Origin: Ruegeria arenilitoris
GTDB taxonomy: Bacteria > Pseudomonadota > Alphaproteobacteria > Rhodobacterales > Rhodobacteraceae
DNA: 64,000 bases
Assembly: GCF_013031355.1 (NCBI RefSeq)
Contig: NZ_WPZO01000003.1
Coordinates: 433,667 to 497,666 of the forward strand
Reading direction: 5' to 3'
Part shown: positions 1 through 9,647 of the stretch, piece by piece
Numbering within the stretch: the stretch's first letter is position 1
How the letters are laid out: the number at the start of each line of letters is the position of its first letter
Made by a program: the position numbers and the translations under genes
The notes under the pieces: generated by a model
Told to the model about the DNA's origin: nothing
The model's database searches: none
What the model saw: only the letters and a program-made list of their open reading frames with translations

Positions 1-502
1 TGAGATCATGGTGGTCTCGCCCGACGTTGGCGGTGTGGCCCGCGCGCGCGAGCTGGCCAAGCGCATCAACGCCCCCCTGTCGATCGTGGACAAGCGCCGT
101 GAAAAGGCGGGCGAAGTGGCCGAGATGACCGTGATTGGTGATGTCAAAGACAAGATCTGCCTGATCGTGGACGACATGTGCGACACCGCCGGCACGCTAT
201 GCAAAGCGGCGCAGGTGCTGCTGGATAATGGCGCGAAGGAAGTGCACTCGTACATCACTCACGGCGTCATGAGCGGCCCCGCGGTCGAACGTGTGACGAA
301 CTCGGTAATGAAGTCGCTGGTGCTTACCGATACGATCCAGCCGACCAAAGAGATCGCCAAGGCCAAGAACATCCGCATTGTTCCGACCGCGCCGATCTTT
401 ACCCAGGCGATCCTGAACATCTGGAACGGCACCAGCGTGTCGTCGCTGTTCGAGGACAAGACCCTGACACCGATCTACGAATCCATGTACCATATGGACT
501 GA
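1..502 (+). CDS. prs: Ribose-phosphate pyrophosphokinase, 3' part only
   Basis: Makes PRPP from ribose 5-phosphate and ATP, feeding nucleotide, histidine and tryptophan synthesis in the cytosol. The reading frame is already open at base 2, so the true start lies upstream of the window; the visible part is roughly the C-terminal half of a protein that is usually 310-340 residues. The PRPP-binding loop VDDMCDTAGTL is encoded around bases 167-199, matching the family's DDxxDTAGT signature, and the C-terminal part (TPIYESMYHM) is also typical. A strong terminator follows directly. The downstream rpiB supplies its substrate ribose 5-phosphate, but the terminator and separate ribosome binding site suggest separate units. 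Family assignment is certain. Confidence 0.95.
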   Translation, partial: EIMVVSPDVGGVARARELAKRINAPLSIVDKRREKAGEVAEMTVIGDVKDKICLIVDDMCDTAGTLCKAAQVLLDNGAKEVHSYITHGVMSGPAVERVTNSVMKSLVLTDTIQPTKEIAKAKNIRIVPTAPIFTQAILNIWNGTSVSSLFEDKTLTPIYESMYHMD

Positions 503-509
503 CAGAGAC

Positions 510-535
510 GGGCGGCCCAACAGCCGCCCTTTTTC
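510..535 (+). terminator. Rho-independent terminator after prs
   Basis: GGGCGGC (510-516) and GCCGCCC (523-529) form a perfect 7-bp stem with a 6-base loop, followed by five T residues. It sits 8 bases after the prs stop. Confidence 0.9.
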
Positions 536-562
536 GTTAAAAACCCAAAGCAGGACGTTTCC

Positions 563-1009
563 GTGACAGCCTCAAAACGCATTGTTCTTTCCAGCGACCA
601 CGCAGCTATCGAGTTGCGCCAAGCCGTCGCCGACCATGTTGCAGCCCAAGGCTGGGACGTGGTGGATATCGGACCAACCACACCCGAAAGCACACATTAC
701 CCCAAGCACGGCAAGGCCGCAGCACAGGCCGTGGCCTCGGGTGACTGTCAGCTGGGGATCATCCTGTGCGGCACCGGGCAGGGCATCATGATGGCAGCCA
801 ACAAAGTGCCCGGCATCCGCTGTGGCGTCTGCTCGGACGCATTCTCGGCCCGGATGATCCGTCAGCACAACAACGCCAACATGCTGTCCATCGGCGCGCG
901 TGTGGTGGGTGAAGGCCAGGCGCTGGACATTGTCGACGCCTTCCTGACCGCCGAGTTTGAAGGCGGCCGTCACGCGACACGTGTGGACATGATCGAGTCT
1001 GCAGACTGA
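563..1009 (+). CDS. rpiB: Ribose-5-phosphate isomerase B
   Basis: Interconverts ribose 5-phosphate and ribulose 5-phosphate in the pentose phosphate pathway. The 148-residue protein has the usual RpiB length and motifs: SSDHA at residues 10-14, the catalytic cysteine at Cys69 in LCGTGQG with the anion-binding glycine loop, and HNNAN at 102-106, where the family often has HNDAN. The start is GTG at 563, about 8 bases after a weak AGGA element (553-ish); no better in-frame ATG exists before the SSDHA strand. It lies just downstream of prs, consistent with PRPP supply. It could in principle be a sugar-phosphate isomerase of the wider RpiB/LacAB family, but the Cys69/GTGQG arrangement favours RpiB. 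Confidence 0.93.
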   Translation: MTASKRIVLSSDHAAIELRQAVADHVAAQGWDVVDIGPTTPESTHYPKHGKAAAQAVASGDCQLGIILCGTGQGIMMAANKVPGIRCGVCSDAFSARMIRQHNNANMLSIGARVVGEGQALDIVDAFLTAEFEGGRHATRVDMIESAD

Positions 1010-1152
1010 AGAAACCTGCTCTGGCCGGGAGTTCAGTCTCTCGGTCAGAGCGTTTCGGCGCACCAAAAGCCCCTGCGTTTCGGTTGACACCATTCGCATT
1101 ACGGGAACACTGATCGGGAGCATTTTGAAACCCGATTTTCAGGAGTCCCGTC

Positions 1153-2268
1153 ATGAAAACGATTACAAAACAAATCTTTGGACTTTCTATCGCCGCGCAG
1201 ATGACATTGGCCACGGCCTTTTCGGCAGAGGCTTGCACCGGCATTCAGTTGAATGCGCAGGACGGATCATCCGTGTATGGCCGGACAATGGAATGGGGCG
1301 CCTTCGACCTCCACTCTCGGGTTGCTATCATACCGCGGAACTTTGAGTTCACGGGCAAAACCCCCGAAGGGCAAAACGGCAAGGTATGGCGTACGAAGTA
1401 CGGCGTTGTTGCGCTGGACATGCTAGGTCAGGACTATCTTGCCGACGGAATGAACGAAGCCGGGTTGGCTGGCGGGTTATTCTATCATCCGGGCTTTGCC
1501 GACTATGCCGAGTACGACCCCGATGCCGCTGCTGACACGATCACCGCGGTGGACGTGCTGGGATACGCCCTGACTCAGTTTTCTTCGCTGGAAGAGCTTC
1601 GTGAAGGGCTTCAGAACGTCCGCGTTGTTCCCGTTGTGGAAGAGGCCATCGGCATCCCGGTTGCTGCCCATTGGATTTTCAATGACCGTCAGGGCAATTC
1701 GATGGTTGTCGAGGCGCATGAAGGGGAATTGCGATTTTTCGATGCGCCCTTGGGAGTCATCACAAACGCCCCCAACTACGATTGGCACACGACGAACCTG
1801 CGGAATTACCTGAACCTCTCTGCGGTAGCCTTGCCGGACAAACGGCTCGAGAATACCGATTTCACACCGCTGGGGGCCGGAAGTGGCATGATCGGCTTGC
1901 CCGGAGACCACACGCCACCATCGCGTTTCATTCGGGCAGTTGCGTGGTCACAGACCGCTCGCCCAACCTCAAATTCGGATGAAACCGTGTATGAACTGTT
2001 CCGCATCCTGGACAATTTCAACCTGCCCTTGGGCTCTGCGGAAGGATCAGATCTGCCAACCGATGAGATCGACCAGATGCGTAGCGCAACAATCTGGACG
2101 ACCGTCTGGGACCAACAGAACATGACCCTGTATTTCCACACCCAGCACAACCGTCGTGTCAGAATGCTCGGGCTGGAGGGTCTGGACTTTTCGTCAGATA
2201 CGATCCGGCACCTACCGCTGGATCTGTCAAAAAGTCAGGATGTGGAAGATCTGGCAACCCGCGAGTAG
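1153..2268 (+). CDS. Secreted linear amide C-N hydrolase (choloylglycine hydrolase / penicillin V acylase family)
   Basis: An N-terminal-nucleophile hydrolase predicted to cleave a linear amide bond in the periplasm. Residues 1-27 form a signal peptide ending ...FSAEA, so cleavage would expose Cys28 (C-T-G-I) as the N-terminal nucleophile, the family's catalytic residue. Supporting residues are visible: GRTMEW at 43-48 (the conserved Arg), DGMNEAGLAGG near 98-108, and TNAPNYDW with the conserved Asn near 205. Length (371) is normal. The start ATG has an AGGAG seven bases upstream. Family members act on bile salts, penicillin V or acyl-homoserine lactones; the substrate here cannot be told from sequence. 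It stands alone between rpiB and a convergent gene. Confidence 0.85.
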   Translation: MKTITKQIFGLSIAAQMTLATAFSAEACTGIQLNAQDGSSVYGRTMEWGAFDLHSRVAIIPRNFEFTGKTPEGQNGKVWRTKYGVVALDMLGQDYLADGMNEAGLAGGLFYHPGFADYAEYDPDAAADTITAVDVLGYALTQFSSLEELREGLQNVRVVPVVEEAIGIPVAAHWIFNDRQGNSMVVEAHEGELRFFDAPLGVITNAPNYDWHTTNLRNYLNLSAVALPDKRLENTDFTPLGAGSGMIGLPGDHTPPSRFIRAVAWSQTARPTSNSDETVYELFRILDNFNLPLGSAEGSDLPTDEIDQMRSATIWTTVWDQQNMTLYFHTQHNRRVRMLGLEGLDFSSDTIRHLPLDLSKSQDVEDLATRE

Positions 2269-2289
2269 GACAAGGCCCCTCTGCGGACT

Positions 2290-2640
2290 CTATGAAATGT
2301 CCCAATCGTCCTCATGCGCAACCTCTCCGATGGCGGTCCACGCAGCCCGTATCCGCGCGATACGGGTGTCGGACCAGGTCCGGAAAACAGCGGTGAACCC
2401 CTCGGGTGAAATATCCTCGGCGGTCACTTCGGCGCGCAGGGCCGAGGACGTGTCCACATCCCACAGCGATACACCGATCTGAACCGCTGGCACCGACCGG
2501 AAGGGTTGACTGAAGGTGATGGATTTCCGCCGTTCGCGCGGGCCCTCGCCCGTCCACATGTCGCCACCATCGGCAAATTCCGAAAACAGCACGGCCTCGC
2601 CTTGGTCGATACCAATCGGGTGGGTTCGAAATGTCTTCAT
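2290..2640 (-). CDS. H-type lectin domain protein (small, cytosolic or unanchored)
   Basis: A 116-residue protein without signal peptide. The central part, ITFSQPFRSVPAVQIGVSLW, followed by D-V-D and a second block FTAVFRTWSDTRIARIRAAW, matches the H-type lectin fold known from snail agglutinins and discoidins, where the W/R-rich end strand helps bind N-acetylgalactosamine. I chose Met at 2640 because the longer open frame begins inside the atp operon terminator (2701-2734). The ribosome binding site is weak (GCTGGA). It is convergent with the Ntn-hydrolase gene (21 bases apart) and downstream of atpC but beyond its terminator, so probably a separate unit. Sugar binding is inferred from the family; ligand unknown. 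Confidence 0.7.
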   Translation of the reverse strand: MKTFRTHPIGIDQGEAVLFSEFADGGDMWTGEGPRERRKSITFSQPFRSVPAVQIGVSLWDVDTSSALRAEVTAEDISPEGFTAVFRTWSDTRIARIRAAWTAIGEVAHEDDWDIS

Positions 2641-2700
2641 TCCAGCATCTTTATCTTTGAATTCCGACACCTTATCCTGACGCTTTGACAAAATCACCAC

Positions 2701-2734
2701 AAAAAAAACGGCCCCGCGCAAGCGAGGCCGTTTT
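2701..2734 (-). terminator. Terminator of the F1-ATPase operon
   Basis: On the minus strand a GC-rich stem (bases 2709-2717 with 2722-2730, one mismatch, GCAA-type loop) is flanked by four extra A-T pairs and ends in eight T residues (A-run 2701-2708 on the plus strand). It lies about 25 bases after the atpC stop. Confidence 0.9.
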
Positions 2735-2757
2735 CGACATTCTGAATGCAGTGAGCC

Positions 2758-3168
2758 TTACAGGCTCATATGCGTTCCAAGGGCTTCCATGTCGGCCAGC
2801 AGTTTGGCGGCGTCGTCGACGATGGTCTGATCATCGCCGTTCTTGGCCACTTCGTGCGAGGCACGGGCCTCGGCGATCAGGTCGTCCAGTTGCGACCGGG
2901 TCACCTCGGTCACCGGAATGGCCTTTTCAGCCAAAACCGACAGACCGTCGCCGTTGATCTGAGCAAACCCGCCGGTGACCAGATATTCGCTGGACCCTTC
3001 CGGTGAGTCGACCTTCAGGATGCCCGGGCGCAGCGTGGTGATGGTGGGGGCATGATCGGGCATTGCCGTCATGTCCCCGTCCGCGCCGGGAATCTGGACC
3101 GCCGTCGCCGCAAGCGAAGCTAGGCTCCGCTCGGGGCTGACGAGGTCGAATTGCATCGTGTTTGCCAT
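2758..3168 (-). CDS. atpC: F1 ATP synthase epsilon subunit
   Basis: The 136-residue protein is the central-stalk epsilon subunit that couples the gamma rotor to the c-ring and can inhibit ATP hydrolysis. The N-terminal beta-sandwich is clear: [10 protein letters not shown] at 7-16, [15 protein letters not shown] around 27-41, then GILKV and the GGFAQI segment; the C-terminal helices are shorter than in E. coli, as usual in alphaproteobacteria. It is the last gene of the operon, 12 bases after atpD and directly before the operon terminator. Confidence 0.96.
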   Translation of the reverse strand: MANTMQFDLVSPERSLASLAATAVQIPGADGDMTAMPDHAPTITTLRPGILKVDSPEGSSEYLVTGGFAQINGDGLSVLAEKAIPVTEVTRSQLDDLIAEARASHEVAKNGDDQTIVDDAAKLLADMEALGTHMSL

Positions 3169-3180
3169 CAGGGATACTCC

Positions 3181-4623
<1,443 letters not shown>

Positions 4624-5499
4624 TTACAGCGCTTCGGCGCCGGAAATAATTTCAATCAGCTCGTTGGTGATCACGGCCTGACGCGAGCGGTTGAACTGGA
4701 TCGTCAGCTTGTCGATCATCTCACCCGCGTTGCGTGTCGCGTTGTCCATCGCGGACATCCGTGCACCCTGTTCAGACGCCCCGTTTTCGAGCAGAGCCGA
4801 GAAGATCGCGGTCGCAACCCCCTTGGGCAGCAGGTCGGCCAGAATGGCCTCTTCGCTGGGCTCGTAATCGAACACTGCACCGCTGTCGTCACCCTCGGTT
4901 TCCTCGAACGAGGCGGGGATAACCTGCTGTGCCGTCGGGATCTGGGTCACAACGTTGACGAACTTCGAGTAGAAGATCGTGGCAACATCGAACTCACCCC
5001 CGTCAAAGCGGGACAGGATGTCCTTCGCAATGTCCTGCGCGTTGGTGTAACCAATGCGTTTGACTTCGCTCAGGTCGACATGTCCAACGAACATGTCGCC
5101 AAAATCACGCTTCAGCGCGTCGCGGCCTTTCTTGCCGACGGTCAAAACCTTGACCGTCTTGCCTTTCAGGCGCAGCTCTTCCGCTTTGACACGGGCCAGC
5201 TTGGCGATGTTCGAGTTGAAGCCGCCGCAGAGGCCGCGTTCAGCTGTCATGACAACCAGCAGATGGACATCATCACTGCCCGTACCACGGAGCAGCTTGG
5301 GGGCGCTGTCGCTGCCCCCGACCGAAGCCGCCAGCCCCGCCATCACGGCATTAAACCGCTCGGCATAGGGACGCGAGGCTTCGGCAGATTCCTGGGCGCG
5401 GCGCAATTTTGCAGCCGCGACCATCTGCATGGCCTTGGTGATCTTGCGGGTCGATTTGACCGACTCGATCCTGTTTTTAAGGTCCTTAAGATTTGGCAT
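4624..5499 (-). CDS. atpG: F1 ATP synthase gamma subunit
   Basis: The 291-residue rotor shaft. Both coiled-coil ends are typical: an N-terminal helix [20 protein letters not shown] with [15 protein letters not shown], and a C-terminal helix containing [19 protein letters not shown] and the conserved [15 protein letters not shown] motif. The central Rossmann-like domain contains [12 protein letters not shown]. Order and spacing (15 bases after atpA) fit one operon. Confidence 0.97.
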   Translation of the reverse strand: MPNLKDLKNRIESVKSTRKITKAMQMVAAAKLRRAQESAEASRPYAERFNAVMAGLAASVGGSDSAPKLLRGTGSDDVHLLVVMTAERGLCGGFNSNIAKLARVKAEELRLKGKTVKVLTVGKKGRDALKRDFGDMFVGHVDLSEVKRIGYTNAQDIAKDILSRFDGGEFDVATIFYSKFVNVVTQIPTAQQVIPASFEETEGDDSGAVFDYEPSEEAILADLLPKGVATAIFSALLENGASEQGARMSAMDNATRNAGEMIDKLTIQFNRSRQAVITNELIEIISGAEAL

Positions 5500-5514
5500 A
5501 TGCCCGCCTCTCCC

Positions 5515-7053
5515 TTAAGCGAAGGTTGCGGCGTATTCGTCCAGCGCAGCCTTGATCTTGTCGGAAGCGTCACCCTTGATCTTGGGATCTTCGTCCGTGA
5601 TCCACTGAAGCAGATCCGCGTGCTTGCCACGCAGGTGCGCCAGCAGGCCAGCTTCGTAACGGCCAACATCGGACACGTCGATCTTGTCGAGGTAACCGTT
5701 GGTACCTGCGAAGATGACGCAGACGATTTCAGCGTTGGTCAGCGGCGAGTACTGCGGCTGTTTCATCAGCTCGGTCAGGCGCGCACCACGGTTCAGCAGC
5801 TGCTGAGTTGCGGCGTCGAGGTCGGAACCGAACTGCGCAAACGCAGCCATTTCGCGGTACTGAGCCAGTTCCAGCTTAACCGGACCAGCAACCGACTTCA
5901 TCGAGTTGGTCTGAGCCGAGGAGCCTACACGCGAAACCGACAGACCGGTGTTCACGGCGGGGCGGATGCCCTGGTAGAACAGTTCGGTTTCCAGGAAGAT
6001 CTGGCCGTCGGTGATCGAGATCACGTTGGTCGGAATAAACGCCGAAACGTCACCACCCTGAGTTTCGATAACCGGCAGAGCGGTCAGCGAACCTGCACCG
6101 AAATCTTCGTTCAGCTTCGCCGAACGCTCCAGCAGGCGCGAGTGGAGGTAGAAAACGTCACCCGGGTACGCTTCACGTCCGGGCGGGCGGCGCAGCAGCA
6201 GCGACATCTGACGATAGGAAACGGCCTGTTTCGACAGGTCATCATAGATGATCAGCGCGTGGCGGCCGTTGTCACGGAAGTACTCGGCCATCGCGGTCGC
6301 GGAATAGGGTGCCAGGAACTGCATCGGCGCCGGGTCGGACGCGGTCGCAGCCACAACGATCGAGTATTCAATCGCGCCGGACTCTTCCAGTTTCTTCACC
6401 AGCTGCGCAACGGTCGAACGCTTCTGACCAATCGCAACGTAGATGCAGTACAGCTTTTTCGACTCGTCGTCGCCTGCTGCGTCGTTGTAGGTTTTCTGGT
6501 TCAGGATCGCGTCCAGAGCAACGGCGGTTTTACCGGTCTGACGGTCACCAATGATCAGCTCACGCTGGCCACGGCCGATCGGGATCATCGCGTCAACCGA
6601 TTTCAGGCCGGTTGCCATCGGCTCGTGCACCGATTTACGCGGGATGATGCCGGGTGCTTTAACGTCCGCAACGCCACGCTTGGTTGCGTTGATCGGGCCC
6701 TTGCCGTCCAGCGGGTTGCCCAGACCGTCAACAACGCGGCCCAGCAGTTCGTCACCGATCGGAACGTCCACGATCGAGTTGGTGCGCTTAACAGTGTCAC
6801 CTTCTTTGATGTCACGGTCGGAACCGAAGATAACGACACCGACGTTGTCGCTTTCCAGGTTCAGGGCCATGCCCATGATGCCACCGGGGAATTCGACCAT
6901 CTCACCGGCTTGAACGTTGTCCAGGCCGTATACACGGGCAATCCCGTCACCGACGCTCAGCACGCGGCCGATCTCGGCCACTTCGGCTTCCTGACCAAAA
7001 TTCTTGATCTGGTCCTTCAGGATTGCAGAAATCTCTGCAGCTTGGATTCCCAT
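5515..7053 (-). CDS. atpA: F1 ATP synthase alpha subunit
   Basis: The non-catalytic nucleotide-binding subunit, 512 residues. Walker A is GDRQTGKT at 169-176; the arginine-finger region VSRVGSSAQ lies near 374. The N-terminal helix and beta-barrel ([18 protein letters not shown]) are intact. Its ATG follows the atpH stop without a gap (TAAATG), so translation is probably coupled. No sign of frameshift or unusual composition. Confidence 0.98.
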   Translation of the reverse strand: MGIQAAEISAILKDQIKNFGQEAEVAEIGRVLSVGDGIARVYGLDNVQAGEMVEFPGGIMGMALNLESDNVGVVIFGSDRDIKEGDTVKRTNSIVDVPIGDELLGRVVDGLGNPLDGKGPINATKRGVADVKAPGIIPRKSVHEPMATGLKSVDAMIPIGRGQRELIIGDRQTGKTAVALDAILNQKTYNDAAGDDESKKLYCIYVAIGQKRSTVAQLVKKLEESGAIEYSIVVAATASDPAPMQFLAPYSATAMAEYFRDNGRHALIIYDDLSKQAVSYRQMSLLLRRPPGREAYPGDVFYLHSRLLERSAKLNEDFGAGSLTALPVIETQGGDVSAFIPTNVISITDGQIFLETELFYQGIRPAVNTGLSVSRVGSSAQTNSMKSVAGPVKLELAQYREMAAFAQFGSDLDAATQQLLNRGARLTELMKQPQYSPLTNAEIVCVIFAGTNGYLDKIDVSDVGRYEAGLLAHLRGKHADLLQWITDEDPKIKGDASDKIKAALDEYAATFA

Positions 7054-7614
7054 TTATCCGACCTCTTTCATTGCATTCTGTAGGGAGTTGAGCTTGGAGC
7101 GGATCGAGCTATCGATCATCTTCGAGCCCACTTTAACGACTAGACCGCCGATGAGGCTTTCATCCACGGTCGCATTGATAGTCACGGTCTTGCCCACACG
7201 CTCGGACAGCGTCTTGGACAGTTTTTCCAGTTGTGTCTTGGTCAGCGCCTTGGCCGAGGCGACATCGGCGGTCACTTCGCCACGCTCTTCGGCCAGCATG
7301 TCGCGCAGAACCTGCACCAGCTGCGGCACGACAAACAGGCGGCGTTTCTGCGCCATCAGACCCAGCGTGTTGCGCAGGATCGCATGCAGGCCCATCTTGT
7401 CGGCAACCGCGGTGATCGCGCCTTCCTGCTCGGCACGCGAAACCAGCGGAGATGCGATCAGGTCACGCAGTTCGGCGCTTTCGCCCAAAGCTGCAGACAG
7501 ATCATTGATGCCGGATTCCAGACCTGCAAGGTCATTGTTCTCTTTCGCAATCTCAAAGATTGCGGTGGCATAGCGCTCGGCGATGCCAGTGGAAATCGAA
7601 GCTGGTTCGGACAC
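7054..7614 (-). CDS. atpH: F1 ATP synthase delta subunit
   Basis: The peripheral-stalk subunit linking F1 to the b subunits. The protein shows the N-terminal six-helix domain (IAERYATAIFEIAKEN) and the C-terminal DESLIGGLVVKVGSKMIDSS signature. Two in-frame GTG codons are possible: GTG at 7620 directly abuts the GGAAGG Shine-Dalgarno (7621-7626), whereas GTG at 7614 has the ideal 6-base spacing, so I take 7614 (186 residues). It opens the atpHAGDC operon; the F0 genes are not nearby, as is normal in Rhodobacterales, where F0 forms a separate operon. Confidence 0.93.
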   Translation of the reverse strand: MSEPASISTGIAERYATAIFEIAKENNDLAGLESGINDLSAALGESAELRDLIASPLVSRAEQEGAITAVADKMGLHAILRNTLGLMAQKRRLFVVPQLVQVLRDMLAEERGEVTADVASAKALTKTQLEKLSKTLSERVGKTVTINATVDESLIGGLVVKVGSKMIDSSIRSKLNSLQNAMKEVG

Positions 7615-7680
7615 GTCCACCCTTCCGATATTTGAGGCCCCGATTTTGAGTAGCGGCCGCTACCTTGGGGCGTGAGGAAA

Positions 7681-7701
7681 CCCCGTCCTTTTAGGGCGGG
7701 G
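7681..7701 (-). promoter_or_regulatory. Stem-loop in the atp operon leader
   Basis: CCCCGTCC (7681-7688) and GGGCGGGG (7694-7701) form an 8-bp stem with one G-T pair and a 5-base loop, about 65 bases upstream of the atpH start. There is no T-run on the minus strand long enough for a good terminator (only TTT), so a leader structure or mRNA-stability element is more likely than termination. Confidence 0.45.
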
Positions 7702-7748
7702 ATCAAAATCACCGGGGATGTAGCAGAGCAGAACCAACCAAGCAATAT

Positions 7749-7776
7749 ACTATAGCGGTAACGGAATTATCCACAA
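7749..7776 (-). promoter_or_regulatory. Putative promoter of the atp operon, overlapped by a DnaA-type box
   Basis: On the minus strand TATAGT (7749-7754) makes a good -10, with TTGTGG (7771-7776) as a weak -35 at 16-base spacing. The sequence TTATCCACA (plus strand 7767-7775), a perfect DnaA box, overlaps the -35. About 130 bases of leader would precede atpH. The promoter is inferred from consensus only. Confidence 0.4.
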
Positions 7777-7917
7777 AGCGTTGCTTTTCAAATACTTACA
7801 CCAAGTGCGACGGTTTGAACCCCTCAGGTCAGTTGAAAAATGTTACGGATATGCAGGTTTTTGCGATTCCTGTGACTTTTTTCGCGCATGTTTTCCGCCC
7901 ATTTGGCGGTTGAAGGG

Positions 7918-8652
7918 TCATGCGGGCTTCAACAACCCATCCAGAGCTTTGATGGGGCGCCGCTCGGTATCCTTCGAGACGCTGCCGCTGGGAGGGCGGA
8001 TATGTTTGGTCACTTCGACCATCAGAACGCCGCCCGCCATGATCGTTGGCACGCGCTGGCCTGTTTTCTCGATCAGATTTCCAGACTTCAGCCAAAACCG
8101 GCGAAATGACGGCGGCATGTAAAGGGCGGAACAATGGCTTTCGGGGATGAAGTGATGCGCCTTCAACTGGCTTTCCAACTGAGACGCCGAGTACGGTCGT
8201 CCAAACCCGAACGGTGTCCGATCCGTCCGCGACCACAATCCGGCCCGGTTCGGCACAACGAACAGGGCACGCCCGCCCGGCCCCAGCACGCGCCAACATT
8301 CGTCCAGCAATTCACTGGGGCGGCTCGAGGTTTCAAGCCCGTGCATCACCACCAGTTTGTCAACATGGCCGGTCTCGATGGGCCACAAGGTTTCCTCGGT
8401 CAGGACCGATACGTTGGACATCCCCGCAGGCCAAGGCATCACGCCCTGCGGTCCCGGCATCAGGCCGATCACACGCCGCGCATCTTTCAGGTATGGGCGC
8501 AACAAAGGCACTGCAAAGCCGAAACCCACCACTGTCTGCCCCTTGGCTTCGGGCCATATCTCGGTCAACCGACCCCGAATAGCCGCCTGCGCAGCACGGC
8601 CCAATGTGCTGCGGTAGTAGAAGTTCCTCAGATCCTGCACATCAAGATGCAT
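7918..8652 (-). CDS. Class I SAM-dependent methyltransferase
   Basis: A 244-residue protein of the Methyltransf_11-like type. A glycine-containing motif I region ([13 protein letters not shown], near residues 38-50) is followed by a segment [14 protein letters not shown] and the post-motif [14 protein letters not shown], typical of class I Rossmann methyltransferases. I use Met at 8652: the longer frame to 8736 would overlap the divergent gloB. The neighbouring gloB starts 61 bases away on the other strand, so the two share a promoter region; this gene pair is common in Rhodobacterales. Substrate is unknown. No gene lies between 7615 and 7917 except the atp leader and promoter. Confidence 0.8.
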   Translation of the reverse strand: MHLDVQDLRNFYYRSTLGRAAQAAIRGRLTEIWPEAKGQTVVGFGFAVPLLRPYLKDARRVIGLMPGPQGVMPWPAGMSNVSVLTEETLWPIETGHVDKLVVMHGLETSSRPSELLDECWRVLGPGGRALFVVPNRAGLWSRTDRTPFGFGRPYSASQLESQLKAHHFIPESHCSALYMPPSFRRFWLKSGNLIEKTGQRVPTIMAGGVLMVEVTKHIRPPSGSVSKDTERRPIKALDGLLKPA

Positions 8653-8713
8653 TGCGGACACCCGGTCAATCGGCTTAGCTGAGCGCAGTCTAGCAACGAA
8701 AGGGCAAAAGGCC

Positions 8714-9481
8714 ATGCCTCTTGAGATCGTCACCATCCCATGTCTCAGCGATAACTACGCTTTTCTGGCGCATGACGCGGAAAGTGGCCAGACCGCCCTT
8801 GTTGATGCGCCCGAATCCGGCCCGATTCTGGCCGAACTGGAGGCGCGTGGTTGGAGCCTCAGCCATGTACTGCTGACCCATCACCACTGGGACCATGTCG
8901 ACGGTCTGCCCGGCATTCTTGAAAAGCATCCCGCCAAGGTCGTTGGGGCCGCTGCCGACGCCCATCGCCTGCCCCCGCTGGACCAGCAGGTCACCGATGG
9001 CGATACATTCGAGATCGGAGGCGAACCGGTTCAGGTGCTGGACGTCTCCGGCCACACAATCGGGCATGTTGCTTATTATATGCCCCAAAGCTCGGTAGTC
9101 TTCACCGCTGACAGCCTGATGGCGCTTGGCTGTGGCCGCCTGTTCGAAGGGACCGCGCCGCAAATGTGGGCGTCGCTCAGTAAACTGGCCGCCCTGCCCG
9201 ACGAAACAATCGTCTGCTCCGGGCACGAATACACACAATCCAACGCCAAATTTGCCATAACAGTCGATCCCGACAACGCCGCGCTGCAGCAACGCATGAT
9301 CGATATCGACCGAGCCCGCGCCGAAGGGCGGCCCACAGTGCCGTCGACTCTGGCGCTGGAAAAGGCTACGAACCCCTTTCTACGCGCCACTGACCCGGCG
9401 ATTCAGGCGCATTTGGGGATGGAGAATGTCGACCCGGCGGATGTTTTTGCTGAAATCCGGGCTAGAAAAGACCGGTTCTGA
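8714..9481 (+). CDS. gloB: Hydroxyacylglutathione hydrolase (glyoxalase II)
   Basis: Hydrolyses S-lactoylglutathione to lactate and glutathione, the second step of methylglyoxal detoxification. The 255-residue metallo-beta-lactamase-fold protein has the binuclear metal motif THHHWDH at 55-61, a further His in SGHTIGH near 114, the bridging Asp in FTADSL near 133, and the C-terminal SGHEYT His. The C-terminal HAGH domain, with NPFLR, is intact. The start ATG follows the GAAAGGGCAAAAGGCC region, with AAAGG as the ribosome binding site. Recognition is firm. Confidence 0.93.
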   Translation: MPLEIVTIPCLSDNYAFLAHDAESGQTALVDAPESGPILAELEARGWSLSHVLLTHHHWDHVDGLPGILEKHPAKVVGAAADAHRLPPLDQQVTDGDTFEIGGEPVQVLDVSGHTIGHVAYYMPQSSVVFTADSLMALGCGRLFEGTAPQMWASLSKLAALPDETIVCSGHEYTQSNAKFAITVDPDNAALQQRMIDIDRARAEGRPTVPSTLALEKATNPFLRATDPAIQAHLGMENVDPADVFAEIRARKDRF

Positions 9482-9647
9482 TGCCTATTTCGCTCTCTTC
9501 ACGGCCACGGTCACATGAAATGTGACTGTCAAGTGAAAGAAAACCCTTGAAGCCGGGCCACGATCAACCAAACTCTAATAGTATGAGGACATGGTTGGAT
9601 TGGGGCCATAGCCGCCCCCCTTCGACCCAAGACAGAGGAGCACCCGC

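Noticed and set aside
1084..1089. TTGACA as a -35 element upstream of the Ntn-hydrolase
   Set aside because: No acceptable -10 at 16-18 bases; kept out of the feature list.
9546..9580. Heat-shock promoter before clpA
   Set aside because: CTTGAA is present but no matching RpoH -10 at usual spacing.
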